DNA of 64,000 nucleotides from Ruegeria atlantica (GTDB lineage: Bacteria > Pseudomonadota > Alphaproteobacteria > Rhodobacterales > Rhodobacteraceae), in NCBI RefSeq assembly GCF_013032505.1, contig NZ_WQCG01000003.1, positions 310,001 to 374,000 of the forward strand, in the 5' to 3' direction. This document shows positions 36,563-46,383 of this stretch, one piece after another. Each line of letters starts with the position of its first letter. Positions within the stretch are counted from its first letter, which is position 1. The position numbers and the translations under genes are program-made. Under the pieces are notes generated by a model that saw only the letters and a program-made list of their open reading frames with translations, was not told the origin of the DNA and did no database searches.

Positions 36563-37660
36563 TCAGGTATTGAACAAGAAGTGCATCACATCGCCGTCCT
36601 TGACGACATAACCCTTACCCTCGGCGCGCATCTTTCCCGCCTCTTTCGCACCCTGCTCGCCATTGGCGGCGATGTAGTCGTCATAGGCGATGGTCTCGGC
36701 GCGGATGAAACCTTTTTCGAAATCACCGTGGATCACACCTGCGGCCTGCGGTGCTGCAGTGCCTGTGCGGATGGTCCAGGCCCGGGCCTCTTTCGGGCCG
36801 ACAGTGAAATAAGTCTCCAGCTTCAGCAGGTCGTAACCGGCGCGGATCAGACGGTCGAGGCCAGGTTCTTCCAAACCCATTTCCTCAAGGAACATCTGCG
36901 CTTCGTCCTCTTCCAGCAAGCTGATCTCTTCTTCGATCTTGGCGCTGATGATGACGTGGGAATTGCCCTGCGCTGCGGCCATTTCGGCCACTTTGGCGGA
37001 GTATTCATTGCCGTCGGCCGCTTCTTCCTCGGACACGTTGCAAACATAAAGCACCGGTTTGGTGGTCAGCAATTGCAGCATCTTCCACGCCTTGGCGTCC
37101 TCGTCAGACACTTCGACCAAGCGCGCGGGTTTGCCGTTTTCCAGCATCGCTTGCGCTTCGGCCAGCAAGCGTTCCTGCTGTTGTGCCTCTTTGTCATTAC
37201 CTTTGAGCTTGCGCACCAGATTGGCGCGGCGCTTTTCGATGCTCTCCAGATCGGCCAGCATCAGCTCGGTCTCGATGGTGTCGGCATCAGCCACCGGATC
37301 GACCCGGCCATCCACGTGGGTCACGTCGCCATCTTCGAAACAGCGCAGCACATGGGCAATCGCATCAGTCTCGCGGATGTTAGCCAGAAACTGGTTGCCC
37401 AGCCCCTCGCCCTTCGAGGCCCCCTTCACCAGACCAGCGATATCCACAAAAGTCATCCGCGTGGGAATGATCTGTTTCGAACTTGCGATCGCCGCCAACT
37501 TGTCGAGCCGATCATCGGGCACGGCAACATCACCCACATTGGGTTCGATCGTGCAGAACGGGAAATTCGCCGCCTGAGCAGCTGCGGTCTTGGTCAGCGC
37601 GTTGAAGAGGGTCGACTTACCCACATTCGGCAGACCCACGATTCCCATTTTAAAGCCCAT
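36563..37660 (-). CDS. ychF: Redox-regulated ATPase YchF (Obg-like)
   Basis: 365 residues, the usual length, from ATG 37660 with a GGAGG site. The P-loop GLPNVGKS is at residues 9-16, followed by [19 protein letters not shown], the [10 protein letters not shown] switch II/G3 segment and a C-terminal TGS domain ([26 protein letters not shown]). YchF/OLA1 binds ATP rather than GTP, associates with ribosomes and affects oxidative-stress responses. It is transcribed alone and convergent with the glycine-zipper gene. Confidence 0.96.
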   Translation of the reverse strand: MGFKMGIVGLPNVGKSTLFNALTKTAAAQAANFPFCTIEPNVGDVAVPDDRLDKLAAIASSKQIIPTRMTFVDIAGLVKGASKGEGLGNQFLANIRETDAIAHVLRCFEDGDVTHVDGRVDPVADADTIETELMLADLESIEKRRANLVRKLKGNDKEAQQQERLLAEAQAMLENGKPARLVEVSDEDAKAWKMLQLLTTKPVLYVCNVSEEEAADGNEYSAKVAEMAAAQGNSHVIISAKIEEEISLLEEDEAQMFLEEMGLEEPGLDRLIRAGYDLLKLETYFTVGPKEARAWTIRTGTAAPQAAGVIHGDFEKGFIRAETIAYDDYIAANGEQGAKEAGKMRAEGKGYVVKDGDVMHFLFNT

Positions 37661-37859
37661 GACGGCCTCCTGCATACCATTCGAGCGCTGCTTCTATGCA
37701 GGTCCGAGGCAATGCGCAAGCCGGACTGCAAAAGGCGTCGCTGATCCGAATTACAACATCACAAACCAGTTGCGCATTCGTGATCTTGCCCGGATTGAAA
37801 CCAACACACTAAGCTCACCATGTAAGACTTTGTGAACAAACAAATAGTGAATATGAGAT

Positions 37860-38345
37860 ATGAAGTATTTAACTGCTACAGTTGCGCTATTTTTAGCTGC
37901 CCAAGCGGCGCAAGCCCAATCCATTGTCTTTGGCGCCGGGTTCTCGGATTTTTCTGACAGCCTTTCTGACGATCAAGCCGTAATCTCTCTCGAATACCAT
38001 CACCGTCCCTTTCACGAGGCCGCGCGCTTTTCCGCCACATGGGGTGGTGCCCTGACCATAGATGCCGCCGCCGACGTTCATATCGGGATTGGCCTGATCG
38101 GGACCTACACCTTTGCCGACCGCTGGTTCGTCGAAGGAAGCGTTATGCCTGGGTATTTTTCAGAAGGTGACGAACTCAACGATCTGGGTGGTGAATTCCA
38201 GATTCGTAGCTTGCTGGGCCTCGGTTACACATTGAACAACGGCAACAGCGTGTCCCTGGCAATTACTCACAAATCGAACGCAAGCACCCAGGACGATAAC
38301 CCGGGCGTCAACTCCGTTTTGCTGCGGTACCATTACGCGTTCTGA
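37860..38345 (+). CDS. PagL-like lipid A 3-O-deacylase family outer membrane protein
   Basis: 161 residues with a signal peptide (MKYLTATVALFLAAQAAQA) and an eight-strand-barrel pattern ending in aromatic YHYAF. The active-site signature is present: His137, Ser139 and Asn140 in ITHKSN, followed by DDNPG. In Pseudomonas PagL the third triad member is a Glu 12 residues after the Ser; here that position is Asn151. PagL removes the 3-O-acyl chain of lipid A in the outer membrane. With the Glu replaced, activity is plausible but not certain. The gene stands alone between ychF (divergent) and trpA. Confidence 0.78.
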   Translation: MKYLTATVALFLAAQAAQAQSIVFGAGFSDFSDSLSDDQAVISLEYHHRPFHEAARFSATWGGALTIDAAADVHIGIGLIGTYTFADRWFVEGSVMPGYFSEGDELNDLGGEFQIRSLLGLGYTLNNGNSVSLAITHKSNASTQDDNPGVNSVLLRYHYAF

Positions 38346-38423
38346 AGCAATCTGCCCCGGCGGGATTGATTTCCTGCCAAAGTTTCTGCACATCAGGCCT
38401 GAACCTGATTGCAAGGACAGCTT

Positions 38424-39215
38424 ATGACCCGTATCGACGCCAAGTTCGCCGCTCTCAAAGAACAGGGCAAAAAGGCCTTTGTTGCTTATATTATGGCCGG
38501 AGACCCGGATTTCGAAACGTCGCTTGAAATCGTAAAGGGTTTGCCTGGCGCAGGTGTCGATGTCATTGAACTGGGTCTGCCTTTCACCGATCCAATGGCA
38601 GACGGCCCAACGATCCAGGCCGCCGGTCAACGTGCGCTGGACAGCGGCATGACCCTGCAGCGGACTTTGGATCTGGCCCGCGCGTTCCGCGAAACCGACG
38701 ATACCACACCGATCGTGCTTATGGGATATTACAACCCAATCTACAGCCGGGGCGTCGATAAGTTTCTTGCAGATGCTAAAGAGGTCGGCATTGACGGTTT
38801 GATCGTCGTCGACCTGCCGCCAGAGGAAGACGACGAGCTGTGCCTGCCCGCGCAAGCTGCGGGTCTGAACTTTATTCGTCTGGCCACGCCAACAACCGAT
38901 GACAAACGCCTGCCCCGCGTTCTGCAGAACACGTCAGGTTTTGTGTATTACGTGTCAATCACCGGCATTACGGGTGCGGCCGAAGCTCAGGCCACGAACG
39001 TCGGCCCGGAGGTCGCCCGTATCAAATCCGCGACCGATTTGCCCGTGATCGTTGGGTTCGGGATCAATACACCTGAAAAATCACACGCAATCGCAACTGT
39101 TGCCGATGGCGCAGTTGTCGGCTCTGCCATTGTCAGCCAGATCGCTGCGGGCAAGCCCACTGGCGAAGTATTGGATTTCGTGAAATCTCTGGCTGACGGC
39201 GCGCATTCGGCCTGA
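38424..39215 (+). CDS. trpA: Tryptophan synthase alpha chain
   Basis: 263 residues from ATG 38424 (AAGGA site). It cleaves indole-3-glycerol phosphate to indole and glyceraldehyde-3-phosphate as part of the alpha2beta2 complex. Catalytic Glu49 (VIELGLPF) and Asp60 ([10 protein letters not shown]) fall at the canonical numbers, and [10 protein letters not shown] and the phosphate-binding GFGINTPE are intact. Its partner trpB lies about 9 kb away on the opposite strand, so the two subunits are not co-transcribed. A terminator follows. Confidence 0.97.
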   Translation: MTRIDAKFAALKEQGKKAFVAYIMAGDPDFETSLEIVKGLPGAGVDVIELGLPFTDPMADGPTIQAAGQRALDSGMTLQRTLDLARAFRETDDTTPIVLMGYYNPIYSRGVDKFLADAKEVGIDGLIVVDLPPEEDDELCLPAQAAGLNFIRLATPTTDDKRLPRVLQNTSGFVYYVSITGITGAAEAQATNVGPEVARIKSATDLPVIVGFGINTPEKSHAIATVADGAVVGSAIVSQIAAGKPTGEVLDFVKSLADGAHSA

Positions 39216-39236
39216 TTGATACGTGATCAATTTTTG

Positions 39237-39267
39237 ACGCAGTCGGCGCATGCTGGCTGCGTTTTTT
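39237..39267 (+). terminator. Rho-independent terminator of trpA
   Basis: ACGCAG and CTGCGT close a hairpin with an inner GC-rich stem, followed by six T residues, 20 bases after the trpA stop codon. Confidence 0.88.
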
Positions 39268-39328
39268 GTTGGCTGATATTACGCGGCGTTGTCTCGATAC
39301 CTAGCGGCGTTGCGAGGGCGCCAAATGG

Positions 39329-39348
39329 TTGGTAACAAATATCACCAA
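39329..39348. promoter_or_regulatory. Dyad TTGGT-N10-ACCAA upstream of lldD
   Basis: A 5-base inverted repeat ends 20 bases before the lldD start codon. The half-site resembles those of FadR-type GntR regulators such as LldR, although the spacing is larger than in known LldR sites and no regulator gene is nearby. Confidence 0.35.
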
Positions 39349-39368
39349 TACTGCGAAGGCCGAACCAA

Positions 39369-40535
39369 ATGCCCGTGATCACGAACATCGACGACCTGAA
39401 ACGCATCTATGAACGGCGCGTGCCACGCATGTTTTTCGACTATGCAGAAAGCGGCAGCTGGACCGAGCAGACCTTCCGCGAGAACAGCTCGGATTTCGAA
39501 GATATCAGGCTGCGCCAGCGGGTTGCCGTGGACATGCAAGGACGCTCGACCGCGTCGCAGATGATCGGGCAAGATGTTGTAATGCCGGTGGCTCTGGCCC
39601 CTGTTGGCCTGACGGGTATGCAGCACGCGGACGGTGAGATGAAGGCCGCCAAAGCAGCCGAAGAATTCGGTGTCCCCTTCACCCTGTCGACCATGTCGAT
39701 CAACTCAATCGAGGATGTCGCGGGGCACACCAGCAAACCCTTTTGGTTTCAACTCTATGCCATGAAAGATCAGGACTATGTCGGTCGCCTGATCCAGCGC
39801 GCCAAGGATGCCAAGTGTTCGGCGTTGGTGATCACTCTTGACCTGCAAATCCTGGGGCAGCGCCACAAAGATTTAAAGAACGGCCTGTCCGCGCCGCCGA
39901 AACTAACCGCCAAGACGATCGCCAACCTGATGACAAAATGGGCCTGGGGGATCGAAATGCTGGGCGCGCACCGGCGTGAATTTGGCAACATCGTTGGTCA
40001 TGCCGAGGGTGTTTCGGACGCCTCATCGCTGGGTGCATGGACGGCCGAGCAATTCGACCCCAGCCTCGACTGGAACAAGGTCGAAAAGCTCATGGAACAA
40101 TGGGGCGGCAAGGTGATCCTGAAAGGCATACTGGATGCCGAGGACGCCAAGATGGCAGCAAAGCTGGGTGCGGATGCCATCGTTGTTTCAAACCACGGCG
40201 GACGTCAACTCGATGGCGCGCTCAGTTCGATCCGTGTTTTGCCCGAAATCATGGACGCTGTTGGTGACGACGTCGAGGTCCATTTGGACAGCGGCATCCG
40301 TTCCGGGCAGGACGTATTGAAAGCACTGGCATTGGGGGCCAAGGGCACGTACATCGGCCGCGCATTCGTCTACGGGTTGGGGGCGATGGGCCAGAAAGGC
40401 GTCACAACGGCGTTGGATGTCATCCAAAAAGAACTGGACACAACGATGGCTCTGTGTGGCGAACGGAATGTGGGCAGTCTGGGTCACCACAACCTGCTAA
40501 TCCCCGAGGATTTCGGCGGCAGGTGGCAAACCTGA
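39369..40535 (+). CDS. lldD: FMN-dependent L-lactate dehydrogenase / alpha-hydroxyacid oxidase family
   Basis: 388 residues. This family oxidises L-2-hydroxyacids with FMN; the LldD branch is a membrane-associated L-lactate dehydrogenase feeding the respiratory chain. Visible: APVGLTGMQHADGE near the FMN site, the catalytic His276 in SNHGGRQLDG, the DSGIRSGQDVLKALALGA phosphate-binding region, and the C-terminal GRAFVYGLGAMG. The N-terminal NIDDLKRIYERRVPRMFFDYAE is typical of the branch. It has its own upstream dyad and follows a terminator, so is probably monocistronic. Substrate by family inference. Confidence 0.88.
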   Translation: MPVITNIDDLKRIYERRVPRMFFDYAESGSWTEQTFRENSSDFEDIRLRQRVAVDMQGRSTASQMIGQDVVMPVALAPVGLTGMQHADGEMKAAKAAEEFGVPFTLSTMSINSIEDVAGHTSKPFWFQLYAMKDQDYVGRLIQRAKDAKCSALVITLDLQILGQRHKDLKNGLSAPPKLTAKTIANLMTKWAWGIEMLGAHRREFGNIVGHAEGVSDASSLGAWTAEQFDPSLDWNKVEKLMEQWGGKVILKGILDAEDAKMAAKLGADAIVVSNHGGRQLDGALSSIRVLPEIMDAVGDDVEVHLDSGIRSGQDVLKALALGAKGTYIGRAFVYGLGAMGQKGVTTALDVIQKELDTTMALCGERNVGSLGHHNLLIPEDFGGRWQT

Positions 40536-40802
40536 TTTCACAATACCTATTCGCAGACCATGTGAAAGGGGGTCTGCCCACTGCCGCGGCAAGTTGCGTT
40601 TCCCCCGGGATGTTTAGCGCCAAATGAAGCAGGGGATCCAACCTTCATCTGGCATCAAATATCCCGGAGCGAGAAGCGGACCCACGCAAAGTATCAAGAC
40701 CGCCAAAAACCCCTTTCCAAACCTGATGAATCAAGCTAAGGACGCGGCTTCACGCGGGCATACAGCCTTGGAGGATGCCCGCCCTAACATTGGAGAATTA
40801 TC

Positions 40803-41459
40803 ATGGCTGGAGAGATTCCTGATCTCGTAGCTCTGGAACGGACGGGGACAGGCAAGGGCGCCGCTCGTCAAGCACGCCGCGACGGCATGGTTCCGGGCAT
40901 TGTTTTTGGTGGCGATAAAGAGCCGCTGCCGATTCAGATCCCGTTCAACGTCCTGTTCAAGCGCCTGAAAGCAGGCCGGTTCAAGTCGACTCTGTGGAAC
41001 CTGAAGGTTGACGGCCACGAAGACGTTCGTGTCATCTGCCGCGACGTTCAGCGTGACGTTGTCAAAGACCTGCCGACCCACCTGGACCTGATGCGTCTGC
41101 GTCGGACCACCAAGATCGCGCTGTTCATCCCGGTTGAGTTCATCAACGAGGAAGAAGCACCCGGCATCAAGAAGGGCGGCGTTCTGACCGTTGTCCGTCC
41201 GGAAGTCGAATTGATGTGCACCGCAGGTGATATTCCTGAGAAAATCGTTGTTGACGTGACCGGAATGAACATCAACGACGTTGTCACCATTTCGTCGGTC
41301 GATCTGCCCGCGGGCACCAAGCCGACCATCGATCGTGACTTCGTGATCGCGAACGTCTCGGCACCGACCGGTCTGGCGACCAGCGACGATGAAGAAGGTG
41401 AAGAAGCAGAAGTGGCCGCAGACGAAGTTGAAGTCGTCGGCCAGGAAGCTGAAGAATAA
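40803..41459 (+). CDS. rplY: 50S ribosomal protein L25/general stress protein Ctc
   Basis: 218 residues, the long TL5/Ctc form: an N-terminal 5S-rRNA-binding L25 domain ([25 protein letters not shown]), a C-terminal beta domain ([35 protein letters not shown]) and an acidic tail rich in Glu and Asp. L25 binds 5S rRNA in the large subunit. The ATG follows a GGAG site. A strong terminator lies downstream. The pth gene, often adjacent to rplY, is here separated from it by a DUF3604 gene on the same strand. Confidence 0.96.
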   Translation: MAGEIPDLVALERTGTGKGAARQARRDGMVPGIVFGGDKEPLPIQIPFNVLFKRLKAGRFKSTLWNLKVDGHEDVRVICRDVQRDVVKDLPTHLDLMRLRRTTKIALFIPVEFINEEEAPGIKKGGVLTVVRPEVELMCTAGDIPEKIVVDVTGMNINDVVTISSVDLPAGTKPTIDRDFVIANVSAPTGLATSDDEEGEEAEVAADEVEVVGQEAEE

Positions 41460-41487
41460 GTTCAGGCTTAACTGTACTGAATTTGAA

Positions 41488-41516
41488 ACGGGGTTCCATC
41501 GGAGCCCCGTTTTTGT
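41488..41516 (+). terminator. Rho-independent terminator of rplY
   Basis: ACGGGG and CCCCGT pair around an 11-base loop and are followed by TTTTG, 28 bases after the stop codon. Confidence 0.88.
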
Positions 41517-41623
41517 TTCAAATGCACATTTTCGCATTTGATCGCAGACTGTGCTAAGTTCGCTGCCAGTGGCCCAATTGGAATGCCACAAGCCCATCGA
41601 ATAGTTCAGTGGAGCCCGCGATC

Positions 41624-43543
41624 ATGAGACCCCAATCAAATTTTCTACCAGCCCTAATTTCAATGGCCGTCAGCGTCGGTTTCGGATCTTCGGTCACTGC
41701 GCAAGTGCAGGACACTCTGCCCAGTAAGGATGACGTTGCTGAACGTTTCACGTCAGATCATTTCTCGCCATATGCCGGTAGAAACTTTCCGACCCGACCG
41801 CTTTGGGGTGACACACATCTTCATACCCAGGTGTCCGTTGATGCCGGAACCATGACCCGTCTCAGTCAAGAGGACGCGTTTCGGTTCGCACGCGGCCACG
41901 AAGTCACTACGACGCATGGATTGCAGGCAAAGCTTTCGCGGCCACTGGATTGGCTTGTAATTTCGGACCATGCCGAAATGTACGGGCTAATGCCCCAGTT
42001 ACTTGGCGGGGATCAGAATGTTCTGTCGACCCCGCAAGGCAAAGCCTGGTACGACGCGCTTACCAGCAACGACAACGATGTTGTCTTTGCCACCGCTATG
42101 GAAATCGTGGCGTCGTTGTCCGGGAATGAACCCCCGATCGACAATCCCAAAGCCATCAAGGACGCTTGGCAGAACTATACGGCCCTAGCGGATCAGTACA
42201 ACGAGCCCGGCGTCTTTACTGCTCTGATCGGTTACGAGTGGACGTCTGAGGGCGGAGACAACATCCACCGCAACGTGATCTTCCGGGATGCTGCGGCCAA
42301 CGCCAATCAGGTACTTCCGTTCTCACAATTCGACAGTAAGAACCCTGAAGACCTTTGGGCGCACCTGGCCGACTATGAGGATCGGACAGGCGGTGACGTG
42401 CTGGCAATTCCCCATAATGGCAACCTGTCCAATGGCCGCTTGTTTTCAGTTTCGAACTTTGACGGAACGCCCTTATCGGAAGAAAACGCGCGCCTGCGTG
42501 CACGGTTCGAACCGGTCATCGAAACTACTCAGATCAAAGGCGACAGTGAAGCGCATCCGTTTCTCAGCCCCGATGACGAATTTGCGGATTTTGACACGTG
42601 GGACGCGTCAAACCTGAACGGGACCGAAGCCAAAACTCAGGACATGTTGCAATACGAGTATTCCCGCGAGGCTTACAAAACCGGTCTGATGCTGGAAGAA
42701 CAATTGGGCATCAACCCTTACAAGGTCGGTCAGATTGGTTCGACTGACGCGCATACTGGCATGGCAGCCGTGGAAGAGGAAAATTTCTTTGGCAAGCATT
42801 CCGGCGTGGAGCCGGAGCCAAACCGTTGGGAACATTTGGTTATCGAAGCCCCCGACCCAGAGTTCTCAATCTATGGCTGGAAACAGGCCTCGGGAGGATA
42901 TGCTGCTGTTTGGGCCATGGAGAATACCCGCGAGGCGATCTTTGACGCGCTCGAGCGGCGCGAAGTCTACGGCACTACCGGTTCACGTATGCTGGTGCGG
43001 TTCTTCGGCGGCTGGGATTTTGCGGAAGAAGATGCTCTGTCTCGCCTGCCTGCCGATCTTGGCTACGCCAAGGGCGTACCGATGGGTTCGGATCTACCCG
43101 CCAGAACCGGCGACGGTGCACCGAATTTCCTGATCGCAGCACTGAAAGACCCCTATAGCGGCAATCTCGACCGTGTGCAGGTTATCAAAGGTTGGCTGAA
43201 CGCAGACGGGACGCGCGGAGAAAAGGTCTATGACGTGGCATGGGGCGGAGATCGTGTGCCCGACGCAGACGGCAAACTGCCATTGGTCGGGAACACAGTC
43301 GATGTGGGAAACGCGACTTGGACCAACACAATAGGTGCACCGGAATTGATCACCTATTGGCAGGACCCGGATTTCGACCCGTCGCAGCGGGCCTTCTACT
43401 ATGTCCGCGTCATCGAAATCCCGACGCCGCGCTGGACAGCCTATGAAGCCAAACGGTTCAACGTCCAGATGGATACCGACGTGCCGATGACCACAACCGA
43501 ACGCGCCTATACCTCTCCAATCTGGTACACGCCCAAAGGCTGA
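41624..43543 (+). CDS. DUF3604 domain-containing exported protein (PHP-like)
   Basis: 639 residues from ATG 41624 (GGAG 9 bases upstream). A signal peptide precedes TAQVQDTLPSKD. The body is the DUF3604 domain, beginning with PLWGDTHLHTQVSVDAG, whose GDxHxHT motif is the first metal site of PHP-type phosphoesterases. Further metal-ligand candidates are VISDHAEMYG, FTALIGYEWTS, AIPHNGNLSNG and IGSTDAHTGM. Function of the family is unproven; a periplasmic metal-dependent hydrolase is inferred. It is located between rplY and pth, possibly an insertion in an otherwise common pair. Confidence 0.85.
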   Translation: MRPQSNFLPALISMAVSVGFGSSVTAQVQDTLPSKDDVAERFTSDHFSPYAGRNFPTRPLWGDTHLHTQVSVDAGTMTRLSQEDAFRFARGHEVTTTHGLQAKLSRPLDWLVISDHAEMYGLMPQLLGGDQNVLSTPQGKAWYDALTSNDNDVVFATAMEIVASLSGNEPPIDNPKAIKDAWQNYTALADQYNEPGVFTALIGYEWTSEGGDNIHRNVIFRDAAANANQVLPFSQFDSKNPEDLWAHLADYEDRTGGDVLAIPHNGNLSNGRLFSVSNFDGTPLSEENARLRARFEPVIETTQIKGDSEAHPFLSPDDEFADFDTWDASNLNGTEAKTQDMLQYEYSREAYKTGLMLEEQLGINPYKVGQIGSTDAHTGMAAVEEENFFGKHSGVEPEPNRWEHLVIEAPDPEFSIYGWKQASGGYAAVWAMENTREAIFDALERREVYGTTGSRMLVRFFGGWDFAEEDALSRLPADLGYAKGVPMGSDLPARTGDGAPNFLIAALKDPYSGNLDRVQVIKGWLNADGTRGEKVYDVAWGGDRVPDADGKLPLVGNTVDVGNATWTNTIGAPELITYWQDPDFDPSQRAFYYVRVIEIPTPRWTAYEAKRFNVQMDTDVPMTTTERAYTSPIWYTPKG

Positions 43544-43633
43544 AGCTCGTCTTTTGCACCTTGCCATCACTGGATTTTCGATCCATTTCGAGGCAAGAGG
43601 GGCAAGTCCTACTAGGAGGCGCAGAGCAGAGTC

Positions 43634-44314
43634 ATGAAACTTTTTGTCGGACTGGGAAATCCGGGGCAGAAATACGCCCGGAACCGGCACAATATCGGGT
43701 TCATGGCACTGGACAGAATTGCCGACGATCATGGATTCGGTCCGTGGAAATCCAAGTTTCAGGCGGAAATTGCTGAAGGGCGGCTAGGTTCAGAAAAAGT
43801 GCTCTTGGTTAAACCGCAAACCTTCATGAACCGTTCCGGACAATCCGTAGGCGAGGCCATGCGGTTTTACAAACTGGACTCGACCGATGTAACCGTATTT
43901 CACGATGAGCTGGATCTTGCCCCGGGCAAGGTGCGCGTCAAAGCGGGTGGAGGTCACGCCGGGCACAACGGGTTGCGGTCGATCCACGAACATATCAGCC
44001 CCGCCTATGATCGGGTTCGTCTGGGCATCGGACACCCAGGACGCAAGGAAATGGTCTCGCCCTACGTCCTGAGCGACTTTGCCAAAGTAGATGCGGATTG
44101 GCTGGAAGACGTGCTGCAAGGCGTATCGGACGGTGCCGACCATCTGGCCAATGGTGACGGGGGCAAATTCATGAACGCGGTCGCATTGCGGACCGCACCA
44201 CCGCGTTCATCGAAAACCACTGCGAGCGAAGTAAAAACCACCCCCAAACCCGCACCTGAACCCGAGCCCGACAACCGGTCAGCCATGCAAAAACTGATGG
44301 ATAAGTTCAAATAG
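43634..44314 (+). CDS. pth: Peptidyl-tRNA hydrolase
   Basis: Cytoplasmic enzyme that cleaves the ester bond of peptidyl-tRNA released from stalled ribosomes. Catalytic His19 lies in NRHNIGF, and [38 protein letters not shown] are intact (split motifs: FHDELD and GGHAGHNG). At 226 residues it is longer than the usual 190-200; the extra length is a C-terminal tail rich in Pro, Lys and Thr (residues about 190-226), often seen in alphaproteobacteria. Confidence 0.97.
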   Translation: MKLFVGLGNPGQKYARNRHNIGFMALDRIADDHGFGPWKSKFQAEIAEGRLGSEKVLLVKPQTFMNRSGQSVGEAMRFYKLDSTDVTVFHDELDLAPGKVRVKAGGGHAGHNGLRSIHEHISPAYDRVRLGIGHPGRKEMVSPYVLSDFAKVDADWLEDVLQGVSDGADHLANGDGGKFMNAVALRTAPPRSSKTTASEVKTTPKPAPEPEPDNRSAMQKLMDKFK

Positions 44315-44396
44315 GACCAGCGACGTTGCCGCTACGTCCCAATTGCGAACTGCGCCCGTCCGCGTTCCAATGCGGTACGAAAGAGGGAGGAGACAT

Positions 44397-45560
44397 ATGC
44401 GAACCCTGATCAAGTGGGTACTGCACATCGTTTTGATGTTGGTGCTGGCAGCGGTGGTCGTTGGCTTTTGGAAGCGCGAAGAAATTAAGCGCCTGATGGC
44501 TGTGAACTCCTTGTTTTCCGAAGAAAAGATCGTTCACAACTTCTCTCATATGAATGACGCTTTTCTGACCGTCGACCTGCCAAGGGGGGAAGGCGCGACA
44601 TTCGAGTTGCCCTACGGCGCCGGTTTTGACCTGCCCGAGGGCACGGACACGTGGATCGAAGATCGCGCTGTAACCTCTCTATTGGTTATGCAGGACGGGC
44701 AGATCAGGTTCGAGGAATACTATTTGGGGACCGCCCCCGAGGATCGCCGGATCTCTTGGTCTGTCGCCAAAAGCTACCTGTCAGCCCTGTTCGGCATCCT
44801 GATGGCCGAAGGCGCCATCAGCTCGCTGGATGATCCGGTCGTCAAGTATGCCCCAAAACTGAAGGGCACCGCCTATGACGGCGCAACGATCCGCAATGTT
44901 CTGAACATGGCCAGCGGTGTGACCTTCGACGAGGACTATCTGGATTACAATTCCGACATAAACCGAATGGGCCGCGTCGTCGCCCTGGGCGGAGAGCTGG
45001 ATGATTTTGCCGCTTCGCTGAACGAGACGTTCGTCGAGCCCGGCGCGACATGGCAATATGTCTCGATCGATACACACGTTATCGGCATGGTTATTCGCGG
45101 CGCGACGGACCGGTCCGTGGCTGACTTGCTGACAGAAAAAATCATTAAACCACTGGGGCTTGAACACGACGGTTACTATGTCACCGATGGTGCCGGCGTA
45201 GCTTTCGTATTGGGCGGGTTGAATTTCACCACCCGAGACTTTGCCCGTTTTGGACAGATGGTCCTACAAAACGGCGTCCACAATGGCCAGCAAATCGTGC
45301 CTTCTGAATGGATCGCGGAATCCGTCTTTCCCAGCGCCCCGACCGAAGCCGGAGAAATAGGCTATGGCTATCAGTGGTGGATACCTGTCGGCGCACATGA
45401 AGGCGAATTTCTGGCCCGTGGCGTATATGGCCAGTACATCTATTTCGACCAACCGCGTGGCGTTTTGATTGTCTCTACGGGGGCTGATCGCAATTTCCGT
45501 GACGATGGTGTCAACGAGGCGAACATAGAAATGTTCCGCACGATCGCTCAAAGCCTGTAA
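44397..45560 (+). CDS. Serine hydrolase of the beta-lactamase (class C)/esterase family
   Basis: 387 residues from ATG 44397 with a strong GGGAGGAG site. One N-terminal membrane helix (IKWVLHIVLMLVLAAVVVGF) anchors the protein, and the remainder faces the periplasm. The SxxK nucleophile is Ser122-Lys125 in WSVAKSY. Later elements fit the fold: YVSIDTHVIGMVI in the Tyr-x-Ser/Asn position and GVYGQYIYF towards the C-terminus. Family members include EstB-type esterases and 6-aminohexanoate-dimer hydrolases. The substrate is unknown. DUF2237 follows after 9 bases, so they are an operon. Confidence 0.87.
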   Translation: MRTLIKWVLHIVLMLVLAAVVVGFWKREEIKRLMAVNSLFSEEKIVHNFSHMNDAFLTVDLPRGEGATFELPYGAGFDLPEGTDTWIEDRAVTSLLVMQDGQIRFEEYYLGTAPEDRRISWSVAKSYLSALFGILMAEGAISSLDDPVVKYAPKLKGTAYDGATIRNVLNMASGVTFDEDYLDYNSDINRMGRVVALGGELDDFAASLNETFVEPGATWQYVSIDTHVIGMVIRGATDRSVADLLTEKIIKPLGLEHDGYYVTDGAGVAFVLGGLNFTTRDFARFGQMVLQNGVHNGQQIVPSEWIAESVFPSAPTEAGEIGYGYQWWIPVGAHEGEFLARGVYGQYIYFDQPRGVLIVSTGADRNFRDDGVNEANIEMFRTIAQSL

Positions 45561-45569
45561 GGTGGGCTC

Positions 45570-45947
45570 ATGCAAAAACTGGACAGCATAAACGTCTTGG
45601 GGGGCGTCCTTGCCCCCTGTTCACGCGACCCGATGACCGGGTTCTTTCGGGATGGGGCCTGTAACACCTGCGCCGAGGATCAGGGCAGCCACACGGTCTG
45701 TGCCATTATGACCGCCGAGTTTCTGGCTTATTCCAAATATGTTGGCAATGACCTGAGCACACCGCGACCCGAATTCGATTTCGCCGGCCTTAGACCCGGT
45801 GACAAGTGGTGCCTGTGCGCAGGGCGTTTCTTGCAGGCCCATGACGAAGGCTGCGCGCCCAAGGTCGATCTTGAGGCCACCCACCAGCGCGCGCTGGAAA
45901 TCGTTCCCATCGGGATCCTGCGTGCAAATGCCGAGGAAACTGATTGA
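45570..45947 (+). CDS. DUF2237 family protein
   Basis: 125 residues with the family's N-terminal NVLGGVLAPCSRDPMTGFFRDG segment (here shown as NVLGG...CSRDPMTGF), then CNTCAEDQGSHTVCAIMT, FLAYSKYVGNDLSTP and the C-terminal GDKWCLCAGRFLQA. Six conserved cysteines suggest metal binding or redox sensitivity. No function is established. It is translated 9 bases after the serine hydrolase. Confidence 0.85.
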   Translation: MQKLDSINVLGGVLAPCSRDPMTGFFRDGACNTCAEDQGSHTVCAIMTAEFLAYSKYVGNDLSTPRPEFDFAGLRPGDKWCLCAGRFLQAHDEGCAPKVDLEATHQRALEIVPIGILRANAEETD

Positions 45948-46031
45948 CCTTGGGAACAAAAAGACATCAATAAAACCGCCAGCCAACACTTTGTTTAGCA
46001 AGCGCGCAACCGTCAAAAAACGAGGTAGGCT

Positions 46032-46352
46032 ATGAGCTTTATCGCCATGAACCGCTTCAAAGTCCGTCTGGGCAGCGAAGCCGATTTCGAATCCGTTTGG
46101 AAAGACCGCGAAAGCCGTTTGAAAGAACTGCAAGGGTTTCAGGAGTTTCGCCTTTTGAAAGGCCCCGAAGGCGACGGGTATCGGCTGTATTCCAGCCACG
46201 TGATTTGGGACAATCGCAGCGATTTCGAGGCTTGGACCAAGTCCGAACAATTCCGCGATGCGCACAAGAATGCAGGTAACGGCAAGACGCAGTCGGCACT
46301 GATGGGGCCGCCCAAATTCGAAGGGTTCGAAACCGTTCTGCACCAGAGCTGA
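46032..46352 (+). CDS. Antibiotic biosynthesis monooxygenase (ABM)-fold protein, IsdG-like
   Basis: 106 residues with the dimeric alpha/beta ABM pattern: MNRFKVRLGSEADFESVW, GFQEFRLL, YSSHVIWDNRSDFEAW and SEQFRDAHK. The NRF start, the W in the third segment and FxxAH at the end are shared with IsdG/HmuD-like haem-degrading monooxygenases, so haem binding is plausible, with the final His as the axial ligand. No iron-uptake genes are close. The start has a GAGGTAGG site. Confidence 0.75.
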   Translation: MSFIAMNRFKVRLGSEADFESVWKDRESRLKELQGFQEFRLLKGPEGDGYRLYSSHVIWDNRSDFEAWTKSEQFRDAHKNAGNGKTQSALMGPPKFEGFETVLHQS

Positions 46353-46377
46353 TCCAGCCAAATCGTCAATGCTGGAT
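46352..46377 (+). terminator. Possible terminator between convergent genes
   Basis: ATCCAGC and GCTGGAT pair around a 12-base loop immediately after the ABM stop codon; the T tail is poor. Confidence 0.35.
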
Positions 46378-46383
46378 TGATCT

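Noticed and set aside
36581..37744. 387-codon open frame on the plus strand
   Set aside because: Antisense to ychF, with no recognisable domain.
40554..40577. Hairpin after lldD as a terminator
   Set aside because: GCAGACC/GGTCTGC pairs but there is no T run and the next bases are GC-rich.
40731..41597. 288-codon open frame on the minus strand
   Set aside because: Antisense to rplY and rich in Asn/Asp/Phe from the reverse strand of a biased gene; no domain.
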